A DNA stretch of 64,000 bases from Nonlabens agnitus (lineage in GTDB: Bacteria; Bacteroidota; Bacteroidia; Flavobacteriales; Flavobacteriaceae), in assembly GCF_002994045.1 (NCBI RefSeq), contig NZ_MQUC01000003.1, positions 2,766,501-2,830,500 of the forward strand. Reading direction: 5' to 3'. The position numbers and the translations under genes were made by a program. The notes below the pieces were generated by a model. It did no database searches. It was not told where the DNA came from and saw only the letters and a list, made by a program, of their open reading frames with translations. This document shows positions 18,743-26,825 of this stretch, in pieces; position 1 is the first letter of the stretch; every line of letters starts with the position of its first letter.

Positions 18743-19399
18743 ATGAATATTCAGGAGTATATCATAAGCGATGTAGCACCCTTAAAAATGGATGACGATG
18801 TGCGCCAGGCGCAGAAGCTCTTCCAGCAGCTCACGTTTTCGCATTTACCTGTCATGGATAATGAAGTTTATCAGGGTTGCGTATCAGAAACTGATGTATA
18901 CTGTTTTGAAGACGGTCAGTCGCTACGGGACGTCAAATATTCGCTGGATACCTTTATGGTAAAACCAGATACGCACTGGCTAGACGTGCTTGAGGCATTT
19001 GCGCAGCACAATTCCAATGTTATGCCGGTGCTCGATGACAAAAATGAATATTTGGGTTATTATGAGTTGAAGGACATCATGCAGCATTTTAGCGATTCTC
19101 CTTTCTTATATGAATCTGGTGCGGTGATTGTGCTGGAGAAAGGTGCAACAGACTATAGTTTTAGCGAGATCGCCCAGATTGTAGAATCCAATGACTGTAA
19201 GGTCTATGGCTGTTTTGTTAGCAACTATAAAGATCACGTCACAGAGATTACCCTTAAAGTTAGTCCCAATAACATCAACGCACTACTGCAAACCTTTAGA
19301 CGCTACAGTTATGTAGTGGTAAGTGCTGCAGAAGATGACTCCTATCTGGATGCTCTCAAAGAGCGGTCAGATTACCTGGATAAATACCTCAATATTTGA
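18743..19399 (+). CDS. CBS-domain pair protein
   Basis: 218 aa from the ATG at 18743. Two CBS modules fill the N-terminal half (FSHLPVMDNEVYQGCVSETDV and NVMPVLDDKNEYLGYYELKDIM). An ACT-like C-terminal domain (VIVLEKGATDYSFSEIAQIVESNDCKVYG) follows. Such proteins sense adenine nucleotides. Its stop overlaps the nadK start (TGATG), so it may tune NAD kinase or simply be coexpressed. Confidence 0.85.
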   Translation: MNIQEYIISDVAPLKMDDDVRQAQKLFQQLTFSHLPVMDNEVYQGCVSETDVYCFEDGQSLRDVKYSLDTFMVKPDTHWLDVLEAFAQHNSNVMPVLDDKNEYLGYYELKDIMQHFSDSPFLYESGAVIVLEKGATDYSFSEIAQIVESNDCKVYGCFVSNYKDHVTEITLKVSPNNINALLQTFRRYSYVVVSAAEDDSYLDALKERSDYLDKYLNI

Positions 19400-20274
19400 T
19401 GAAGAAAATCGCCATTTATGGACAATATCTGCATACCGGTTCACATAAAACGGTAAGCAGTATGGTAGAGGCATTGCTCCAGCGATCCTGCGATGTAAAA
19501 ATAGAATCAAAATTTGCAGGTATTCTTAACGACTTAGAATTAAGTAAACCCATCGATAGTTTTGAACAGCTGGATGAAAGCTATGACTTGCTCATAAGCA
19601 TAGGTGGCGATGGAACAATTTTGAGAGCCGTGACCTACATAGGCCGTCTCAATATTCCCATTTTAGGTATTAATACGGGTAGGCTGGGTTTTCTCGCCAC
19701 GGTACAGCAAGACGAGGTGGAAAAAGTCGTGCAGCGAGTGATGGATGGAAATTATAAGCTATCCAAAAGATCTCTCATTACTGCGTCTTCAAAACATGAA
19801 GAGAACCACTTGCCACCAAATAATTTTGCGCTTAACGAGGTCACGGTAAGCCGCATGAACACGACCTCTATGATCGAGATTGAAACTTACTTGAATGACG
19901 AGTTTCTCACTTCGTATTGGGCAGATGGATTGATTGTTTCTACACCAACTGGTTCTACCGGTTACAGTTTGAGTTGTGGTGGTCCCGTTATTTCTCCAGA
20001 TACAGATGCTTTTGTCATCACACCCATCGCGCCTCATAATTTAAATGCGAGACCGCTTGTTATTCCTGATACTACCGTAATCAAAGTCAAGGTCATAGGT
20101 CGTGAAGATGAATTTCTCGCATCACTAGACAATCGCATCGCTTCTTATCCAGACGGCACCCAAATCACATTGCAAAAGGCAGATTTCACCATCGATCTCA
20201 TCGAGTTGGAAGATCAAAGCTTTATAGAAACGCTACGCCATAAATTGTTATGGGGAGAAGATAAGCGCAATTAG
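19399..20274 (+). CDS. nadK: NAD kinase
   Basis: 291 aa. It phosphorylates NAD to NADP. The catalytic GGDGT motif lies in LLISIGGDGTILRA, followed by NTGRLGFLA and the NEV motif in NNFALNEVTVSR. The glycine-rich SDGLIVSTPTGSTGYSLSCGGP-type segment also appears (with ADG for SDG). Started at the ATG at 19399, one base into the previous stop codon. Confidence 0.96.
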   Translation: MKKIAIYGQYLHTGSHKTVSSMVEALLQRSCDVKIESKFAGILNDLELSKPIDSFEQLDESYDLLISIGGDGTILRAVTYIGRLNIPILGINTGRLGFLATVQQDEVEKVVQRVMDGNYKLSKRSLITASSKHEENHLPPNNFALNEVTVSRMNTTSMIEIETYLNDEFLTSYWADGLIVSTPTGSTGYSLSCGGPVISPDTDAFVITPIAPHNLNARPLVIPDTTVIKVKVIGREDEFLASLDNRIASYPDGTQITLQKADFTIDLIELEDQSFIETLRHKLLWGEDKRN

Positions 20275-20379
20275 ACAATAATTTGACGCTTCCTTTGTTT
20301 TAACATGAGTCACAATGGGCGGCGTTTACCTATGCTGCCTTGTGAGAATTGTTATATTTGCACGTTTGAAAAAAAACCA

Positions 20380-21078
20380 ATGCGGTTAGTACTATTATTG
20401 ATTGCTTTTTTTGTTTTCGCTTTCGCTAAAGCGCAGACCTACGAGTTAGGTGTATGGGCTGGTGGTTCAAACGTGATTGGTGATGTTGGGAGTACAAAAT
20501 ATGTAAATCCATCTGGGATAGCCATAGGTGGCGTGGCAAAATGGAATCGCAGTAATAGACATAGTTTTAGAGGTTCCTTAATTTACACCAGGCTTAATGG
20601 TGATGATAGCAAGAGTGATGATAGGTCTAGAGAATTGAGAGGCTTGGAATACGAGTACAGTATGTTGGAAGCCTCACTAGGTGTGGAATACACATTTTGG
20701 GAATGGGAACTGTATTCTGGAAAGAGACACATTACTCCCTATATGTATACAGGATTTTCAACCTATAGTTATGGAAGCCTGGCACTAAATGAGAATACCA
20801 ATAACAATCAACTAGAACGATACAGTAGAAGAATAGATTTTGCTATTCCATTTATCTTAGGTGTAAAGACAAATTTAACAGAGCATCTAATTCTAGCTGC
20901 AGAAATAGGAGCAAGATATACCTTTACAGATAACCTCGATGGCAGTAATCCAGATGAATCAAAGGATGAATTTGAAGAACTAAAATTCGGGAATTTAAAC
21001 AACAATGATTGGTATGTCTTTAGTGGAGTGACCATAACTTATACCTTTGGACGCAAACCATGTTATTGCAACTTTTAG
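20380..21078 (+). CDS. DUF6089 outer-membrane beta-barrel protein
   Basis: 232 aa from the ATG at 20380, which begins a good signal peptide (MRLVLLLIAFFVFAFAKAQ). The mature protein is strand-rich (YELGVWAGGSNVIGDVGS...). This family is commonly found just before uppS and bamA in Bacteroidota, as here, which hints at a role in envelope assembly. The signal-peptide end is the dispersed palindrome. A TATATTTG promoter-like box lies at 20353-20360. Confidence 0.82.
   Translation: MRLVLLLIAFFVFAFAKAQTYELGVWAGGSNVIGDVGSTKYVNPSGIAIGGVAKWNRSNRHSFRGSLIYTRLNGDDSKSDDRSRELRGLEYEYSMLEASLGVEYTFWEWELYSGKRHITPYMYTGFSTYSYGSLALNENTNNNQLERYSRRIDFAIPFILGVKTNLTEHLILAAEIGARYTFTDNLDGSNPDESKDEFEELKFGNLNNNDWYVFSGVTITYTFGRKPCYCNF
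20418..20433. repeat. Short palindrome copy in the DUF6089 signal peptide
   Basis: CGCTTTCGCTAAAGCG, one mismatch from the core, read as AFAKAQ at the predicted cleavage region. Confidence 0.85.
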
Positions 21079-21080
21079 AA

Positions 21081-21815
21081 ATGGAAGAAATTTTACTTGA
21101 TCAGACTAAATTGCCAAAACACGTTGCTGTCATTATGGACGGTAACGGCCGCTGGGCAAAAAATCAAGGTTTGATGCGAGTGCGTGGCCATGAAAAAGGT
21201 ACGAAAGCTGTGAGTCAGACCGTAAAGACTTGTGCAAAGTTAGGTATCAAATACCTGACACTCTATGCCTTTAGTACAGAAAACTGGAAGAGGCCCAAGT
21301 TAGAAGTGGATACTTTAATGAGAATTTTGGTTTCCAGTTTACGCAAGGAATTACCTACTCTTAGAGAGAATGGCATCCGACTTAAGGCAGTAGGGTCATT
21401 GCACCAATTGCCTGATAAAGCCCAAAAGGAACTTGCCGAGGTTGTCGAACTTACTAAAGACAATGATAAGATGAATCTCGTCCTTGCTTTAAGCTATGGA
21501 TCTAGGGAAGAATTAACAAATGCTGTTAAACTAATAGCTAAAGATGTGGTCAGAGGTGACCTAGAAGTTGAACAAATAGAAGAGTCCACCATTGAGAACT
21601 ATCTATTTACCAAGGATATGCCAGACGTGGATTTATTGATACGTACCAGTGGTGAGCACAGGATCAGCAACTTTTTGCTTTGGCAAATAGCCTATGCAGA
21701 GCTCTATTTTACAAACACGCTGTGGCCAGATTTTCGTAAAAAAGATTTGATGATGGCCTTAAAAAATTATCAAGATCGCGAAAGGCGATTCGGTAAAACG
21801 AGTGAACAATTATAA
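21081..21815 (+). CDS. uppS: Isoprenyl (undecaprenyl) diphosphate synthase
   Basis: 244 aa from the ATG at 21081, two bases after the DUF6089 stop. It makes the C55 lipid carrier for peptidoglycan and LPS. Signatures: VAVIMDGNGRWAK (catalytic Asp), RGHEKGTKA, YAFSTENWKRP and RTSGEHRISNFLLWQ. Confidence 0.97.
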   Translation: MEEILLDQTKLPKHVAVIMDGNGRWAKNQGLMRVRGHEKGTKAVSQTVKTCAKLGIKYLTLYAFSTENWKRPKLEVDTLMRILVSSLRKELPTLRENGIRLKAVGSLHQLPDKAQKELAEVVELTKDNDKMNLVLALSYGSREELTNAVKLIAKDVVRGDLEVEQIEESTIENYLFTKDMPDVDLLIRTSGEHRISNFLLWQIAYAELYFTNTLWPDFRKKDLMMALKNYQDRERRFGKTSEQL

Positions 21816-21819
21816 CAAC

Positions 21820-24396
21820 ATGACAAAACAGTTAGCACCTAAGCTACTTTTAGTAATACTACTTCTCACAAGTGCCATTTCCTTTTCACAAAGACCAGGC
21901 GATATTCCTATAGGAGAATCTACGGAATATATATTGGGAGACATCACCGTCACTGGTACTAAAAGCTATAATGAAAACACTGTTGTTGCTTTTACAGGCC
22001 TACGTAAAGGCGACCGCATTTTCGTTCCAGGCGAGCGTTTGAGTCAAGTCGTCAAAAAGCTTTGGGATCTTAAATTGTTTAGTGATATTAGAGTTTACGC
22101 CGTAGGGATTAAAGGTGACCCTAATGACGACATTGTGGATACGATTGATCTTGAATTCAATATCATTGAAGTGCCCACCTTGAATAAAATCGAGATTGAT
22201 GGTTTAAAAAAGAACCAATCTAAAGATCTATTGAAAGAGCTCAATCTTTCAAAAGGAACTAAGGCAAATGAAAACCTGGTTACTACGACGCGCAATTTCA
22301 TAGAGAAAAAGTATCAAGACAAAGGCTTTTTATATGCAGATGCGTTGGTACGCACACGTGATGCGCAGGATACGCTAGGGAACAATTACGTCGATATGAA
22401 GATCGAGGTAAATAAGAATGAAAAGGTAAAAATTAAGAGCATTGACTTTGAAGGTAACACGCAATTATCTGATAAAAAGTTAAGAAAGGCCTTGAAAAAC
22501 ACGAAGCAGAAAAACTTCTTGCGTGTTTTAAAAAGATCCAAGTATGTAGAAGAAGACTATCAAGAAGATCTAAAAAACTTGGTGGAAACCTACAAGGAAA
22601 ATGGATTTAGAGATGCGCGAGTAGTAGGTGACACACTTACTAAAATCGATGATAAAACCATCGCACTGGACATCAAAGTAGAAGAAGGGAACAGGTACTA
22701 TTTTGGAGATATCAAATTTATTGGGAATACGGTCTATTCAGATGATTATCTGCAGCGCTTATTGAAAGTTGAAAAAGGAGATGTTTACAATGGAGTTGCT
22801 TTTGACAATCAAATCTCTGATCCTGCAGATCCAGATGCGAGAACCTTAGAGAATGAATACCAAAACAACGGTTACCTTTTCTCACGCATCAATGCCGTCG
22901 AGACTAAAGTAGAAAACGATACCATTGATTTTGAAATTCGCATTATTGAGGATAATGTAGCCTACTTCAATCACATTAGCGTTAAAGGTAATACACGTAC
23001 TAATGACCATGTGATTTATCGTAACATACAGTCCAATCCTGGCGATAAGTACTCAAAAGCAGCTATCATCAACTCCATACGGGAATTGGGACAGCTAGGT
23101 TTTTTCAATGCAGAAAATATCAATCCGCGTATTTTGAACCCATCACAACAAGATGGTACCGTAGATGTAGAGTATGAGCTAGAAGAGGCTGGTGCCAGCC
23201 AGATTGAATTACAAGGTGGTTATGGTGGTGGTGGTTTTGTGGGAACTCTAGGTTTGAGGTTCAACAATTTCTCGCTACGTAATATTTTCAATAAGGAGGC
23301 TTATCAACCAGTACCACAAGGTGATGGACAGACACTTGCCTTGAGAGCACAGGCAAGTACTATTTTCCGTACGTACTCTTTGAATTTTACAGAGCCATGG
23401 TTAGGTGGTAGAAAACCTGTTTCCTTCAACGTTTCTTTCTCGCATAGTGAGCAGTTTAGAGTAAATGCTCAGAACTTTAGAGAGGTCGATAGAAACCAGC
23501 GCTTCTTGATTTCTGGGGCTACCATAGGACTTGCTAAAAGGCTGGAGTGGCCAGATCCATACTTCCAGTTTTCACAAGCGCTATCATTCCAACACTATAA
23601 CTTGAAAAACTACCAGACCAATCTATTTAATTTCCCTAATGGTTTCTCAAACAACTTTGCTTATACCTTAGGCCTTACTAGAGATAATGTAGGTGTCAAC
23701 CCCATTTTCCCTACCTATGGTTCGCGTTTTGCCCTTACGGCCAAAATGACCTTGCCTTACTCTTTATGGAATGGTGTGGATTATGAGAACCTAGAAAACG
23801 ACCCTAACTTCCAGACGAATGGAGCGCCAGACCTTGCCAAGATCGATCAGGAACGCTTCCGTTTCTTGGAATACTACAAGATCAAATTTGAGGGAACTTG
23901 GTATACTCAGATTTATGACAAATTAATTATGCAGACTAAGTCAGAATTTGGATTTTTGGGAGCATACAACAACGATCGCGGTCTAGTCCCATTTGAGAGA
24001 TTCTTTGTAGGTGGTGATGGATTGGGAGCTTTCTCGTTAGACGGTCGCGATATTATTAGAATGCGTGGTTATGACAACAGTGCGTTGACCACCAGTGCAG
24101 ATGGTGATACCGTGTATAACAAATTCTCTTTAGAGATGCGTTATCCCATCACGCTAGAGCAGGCGGCATCCATTTATGTGTTGACCTTTGCAGAGGCTGC
24201 TGGATCCTACGATACTTTTAGGAGTTATAATCCGTTTGATGTAGAGCGATCTGCAGGTGCAGGTCTTAGAGTATTTATGCCAGCCTTCGGTTTGTTGGGT
24301 ATTGACTTCGGTTATGGATTTGATCCAGCACCTATTTCAAACAGTACAGATCCTAGTGGCTGGAATGTTCACTTTATAATCGGGCAACAATTTTAA
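21820..24396 (+). CDS. bamA: Outer-membrane assembly factor BamA
   Basis: 858 aa from the ATG at 21820. Signal peptide ending ISFSQ, five POTRA-like repeats (for example ILGDITVTGTKSYNENTVVAF and VKIKSIDFEGNTQLSDKKLRKAL) and a C-terminal 16-strand barrel ending in Phe (FIIGQQF). It inserts beta-barrel proteins into the outer membrane. It is four bases after uppS and followed by two OmpH/Skp-type chaperones. Confidence 0.96.
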   Translation: MTKQLAPKLLLVILLLTSAISFSQRPGDIPIGESTEYILGDITVTGTKSYNENTVVAFTGLRKGDRIFVPGERLSQVVKKLWDLKLFSDIRVYAVGIKGDPNDDIVDTIDLEFNIIEVPTLNKIEIDGLKKNQSKDLLKELNLSKGTKANENLVTTTRNFIEKKYQDKGFLYADALVRTRDAQDTLGNNYVDMKIEVNKNEKVKIKSIDFEGNTQLSDKKLRKALKNTKQKNFLRVLKRSKYVEEDYQEDLKNLVETYKENGFRDARVVGDTLTKIDDKTIALDIKVEEGNRYYFGDIKFIGNTVYSDDYLQRLLKVEKGDVYNGVAFDNQISDPADPDARTLENEYQNNGYLFSRINAVETKVENDTIDFEIRIIEDNVAYFNHISVKGNTRTNDHVIYRNIQSNPGDKYSKAAIINSIRELGQLGFFNAENINPRILNPSQQDGTVDVEYELEEAGASQIELQGGYGGGGFVGTLGLRFNNFSLRNIFNKEAYQPVPQGDGQTLALRAQASTIFRTYSLNFTEPWLGGRKPVSFNVSFSHSEQFRVNAQNFREVDRNQRFLISGATIGLAKRLEWPDPYFQFSQALSFQHYNLKNYQTNLFNFPNGFSNNFAYTLGLTRDNVGVNPIFPTYGSRFALTAKMTLPYSLWNGVDYENLENDPNFQTNGAPDLAKIDQERFRFLEYYKIKFEGTWYTQIYDKLIMQTKSEFGFLGAYNNDRGLVPFERFFVGGDGLGAFSLDGRDIIRMRGYDNSALTTSADGDTVYNKFSLEMRYPITLEQAASIYVLTFAEAAGSYDTFRSYNPFDVERSAGAGLRVFMPAFGLLGIDFGYGFDPAPISNSTDPSGWNVHFIIGQQF

Positions 24397-24429
24397 AATG
24401 GCACGGTTATTTCTTTAAATGATATAATC

Positions 24430-25275
24430 ATGAGAATCAAGAATTACCTTTTACTGTCAATGATGGTTTTATGTTTCGCTTTCGCGAAAGCGCAAAGAGG
24501 CATAAGAGTTGGTTACGTTGATATGGAGTACATTTTAGAAAGCGTTCCAGAATACCAGAAAGCGTCAGAGCAATTAGAGCAGCGCATGCAAGGATGGAAG
24601 ACCGAAATCGAAAAGATGGAGTCTGAAATTGCCCAAATGGAAACCTCTCTCAAGAACGAACGCGTTTTGTTGACTAAGGAATTGATAGAGGAGCGTGAAG
24701 AAGAAATAGGCATCAAGCGACAAGCTCTGAATGATTACCAGCAAAAAAGATTTGGTGCTCAAGGTGATTTCATCAAGCAAAAACAACAGTTGATTCAACC
24801 CGTACAAGATCAGGTATTCAATGAGATGCAAAAGATAGGTGAGCAAAAGAAGTATGACATGATCCTTGAGCGATCAGAGACGACCATGCTTTACAGCGAT
24901 GACCGTCATGATTTGAGTGATGATGTATTAAGAGCCATAGGTCGTACTGGCAAGAAGGCAGATCGTGAAGAAAGAAATCAGACCAGGAACACTCCAGTTG
25001 AGGATGTCAAGGACGAGCCGTATATGTCAGTACAAGAAGCTGCAGATCGTCAGGAAAAAGTAGCTGCAAAAGAGGCGATCATTGACGAGAAGCAAGCCGC
25101 TAGAGCCGAAAAAATAAGATTTAGAGACAGTATAAAAGAAGCAAGAGCAAGAGAATATCAGGAACGTAGAGAAGCGAGTATCAAAGAGCGTCAACGTAGA
25201 AAAGATAGTATTCTAGCTGCTCGCAAGGCAGATAAAGAAAAGAAGGAAAATAACAATCCTCCAGACAATAAATAA
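24430..25275 (+). CDS. OmpH/Skp-family periplasmic chaperone with long charged tail
   Basis: 281 aa. The signal MRIKNYLLLSMMVLCFAFAKAQ contains the palindrome. The OmpH domain (RVGYVDMEYILESVPEYQKASEQLEQRM, then coiled coil and YDMILERSETTMLYSDDRHDLSDDVL) occupies about residues 25-175. A basic/acidic helical tail rich in RQEKVAAKEA and RERQ-type repeats extends to the end. It is probably a holdase for unfolded outer-membrane proteins delivered to BamA. Confidence 0.92.
   Translation: MRIKNYLLLSMMVLCFAFAKAQRGIRVGYVDMEYILESVPEYQKASEQLEQRMQGWKTEIEKMESEIAQMETSLKNERVLLTKELIEEREEEIGIKRQALNDYQQKRFGAQGDFIKQKQQLIQPVQDQVFNEMQKIGEQKKYDMILERSETTMLYSDDRHDLSDDVLRAIGRTGKKADREERNQTRNTPVEDVKDEPYMSVQEAADRQEKVAAKEAIIDEKQAARAEKIRFRDSIKEARAREYQERREASIKERQRRKDSILAARKADKEKKENNNPPDNK
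24477..24492. repeat. Short palindrome copy in the OmpH signal peptide
   Basis: CGCTTTCGCGAAAGCG, read as AFAKAQ at the signal-peptide end. Confidence 0.9.
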
Positions 25276-25335
25276 AGGTTTCAAACCCATTATATTTGCA
25301 GCCCGTTACCATAAAATAAAATAATAAAGTTGATA

Positions 25336-25857
25336 ATGAAACAAGTAAGAAATTTAATAGCCATTGCTGCATTTGTAGTTGCAGGAACTTTTACAGCGAC
25401 CGCGCAGACAGCCGCTTCAAAAGTGTGTCACATTGCATCTCAAGAATTGGTTGAAATCATGCCTAAGGCAAAAGCAGCCGAGAAGCAATTGAGAAACCTT
25501 GCAAAAACCTATGAGGCAGAGCTTGTAAACATGGATAAAGCTTTACAGACGAAGTCCCAAGAAGCACAGCAAAAAGCTCCAACACGTACTGATGAGGAGA
25601 ACCAGCGTATCTTGGAGCAAATCCAGGCAGACCGCAAGACTATCGAAGAGTTTTATACCAATTCTCAAAAGTCTCTTTCTCAAAAAAGAACGGATCTATT
25701 AAAGCCAGTTTATGAAGAGGCAAGACAAGCGATCTTTAAAGTAGCTAGAGCAAAAGGTTTTGACTATGTTCTTGATTCTACTACGGGAACTGGTGTGATC
25801 ATGGCAGACGGTTATGATTTGATGCCAGACGTGAAGAAAGCATTAGGTATCCAATAG
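25336..25857 (+). CDS. skp: OmpH/Skp-family periplasmic chaperone
   Basis: 173 aa from the ATG at 25336 with signal ending TFTATAQ. Skp-like coiled-coil arms (KAAEKQLRNLAKTYEAELVNMDKALQ...) and the C-terminal FDYVLDSTTGTGVIMADGYDLMPDVKKALGI are typical. It is the second tandem OmpH gene after bamA. A TATATTTG box at 25291-25298 suggests its own promoter, although the upstream TTG element is weak. Confidence 0.92.
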   Translation: MKQVRNLIAIAAFVVAGTFTATAQTAASKVCHIASQELVEIMPKAKAAEKQLRNLAKTYEAELVNMDKALQTKSQEAQQKAPTRTDEENQRILEQIQADRKTIEEFYTNSQKSLSQKRTDLLKPVYEEARQAIFKVARAKGFDYVLDSTTGTGVIMADGYDLMPDVKKALGIQ

Positions 25858-25879
25858 GAATACGCTTAAATATATAAGA

Positions 25880-25915
25880 AACCGTCTCTACAATGTAGAG
25901 GCGGTTTTATTTTTG
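25880..25915 (+). terminator. Terminator after the second OmpH gene
   Basis: AACCGTCTCTAC and GTAGAGGCGGTT form a stem with a 3-base loop, followed by TTATTTTT. It ends the DUF6089-uppS-bamA-OmpH unit. Confidence 0.88.
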
Positions 25916-25947
25916 GCGTAAATTAAGATCTCAAACAACACATCATT

Positions 25948-26733
25948 TTGAGTAAGGCTCCCTTAGGTTTTTTTGATAGCGGCGTTGGCGGCACTTCAGT
26001 TTGGAAAGAAGTGGTTCAGCTTTTGCCACATGAGAACACTATCTATCTCGCCGACTCTAAAAATGCACCTTATGGCATTAAATCCAGGCAAGAGATCATT
26101 GATTTAAGCATTAAGAACACAGAGTATCTGCTTGCCCAAGGTTGTAAGTTGATTGCCGTTCCCTGTAACACGGCAACCACAAATGCCATTGATTATTTGA
26201 GGGCTAAGTATAACGTTCCCTTTATAGGTATAGAACCGGCCATAAAGCCCGCAGCCCTAAATTCTGATACCAAAAAAATTGGCATTTTAGCTACTAAAGG
26301 TACCTTGTCCAGCCAGTTGTTTAAAACCACACAAGAAAAATTCACAAGAGATATTGCCACGATTGAAGTCACGGGTACCGGCATTGTGGAACTTATTGAA
26401 TCTGGTAAGAAAGACAGTCGTGAGATGAAATCCCTGCTGCAGGAAATCACACAGCCATTCATGACCTCCGGCATTGATTACCTGGTTTTGGGCTGTAGTC
26501 ATTACCCATATATTAAAACCACCTTGCAGGAATTGCTACCTAAAAACGTTAAGATCATAGATTCTGGTGCAGCCGTGGCAAGGCAGACCTTGGCGGTTTT
26601 ACAAGAGCAGAATCTTCTCAATACAAGTAGTGACTCAGGACAGCATCGGCTCTTTTCGAATGCAGATCCTACGATTCTGGAAGAGCTTATTCAGCCTGTA
26701 GAAAATGCTACAATTGCCTCGTTGGATTTTTGA
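25948..26733 (+). CDS. murI: Glutamate racemase
   Basis: 261 aa. It makes D-glutamate for peptidoglycan. FFDSGVGGTSVWKEV is the N-terminal signature. The two catalytic cysteines lie in VPCNTATTNA and LGCSHYPY. No ATG is available in front; the TTG at 25948 is the likely start, giving MSKAPLGFFDSG. Confidence 0.95.
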   Translation: MSKAPLGFFDSGVGGTSVWKEVVQLLPHENTIYLADSKNAPYGIKSRQEIIDLSIKNTEYLLAQGCKLIAVPCNTATTNAIDYLRAKYNVPFIGIEPAIKPAALNSDTKKIGILATKGTLSSQLFKTTQEKFTRDIATIEVTGTGIVELIESGKKDSREMKSLLQEITQPFMTSGIDYLVLGCSHYPYIKTTLQELLPKNVKIIDSGAAVARQTLAVLQEQNLLNTSSDSGQHRLFSNADPTILEELIQPVENATIASLDF

Positions 26734-26825
26734 ATAACTTCTGCCCACTGTTGAAAAGTCTAGGGACGAGCCATCGCGCTTCCCTTACCTAAATTGTATT
26801 TTTAAACCTCCTAAAATCAAGCACA

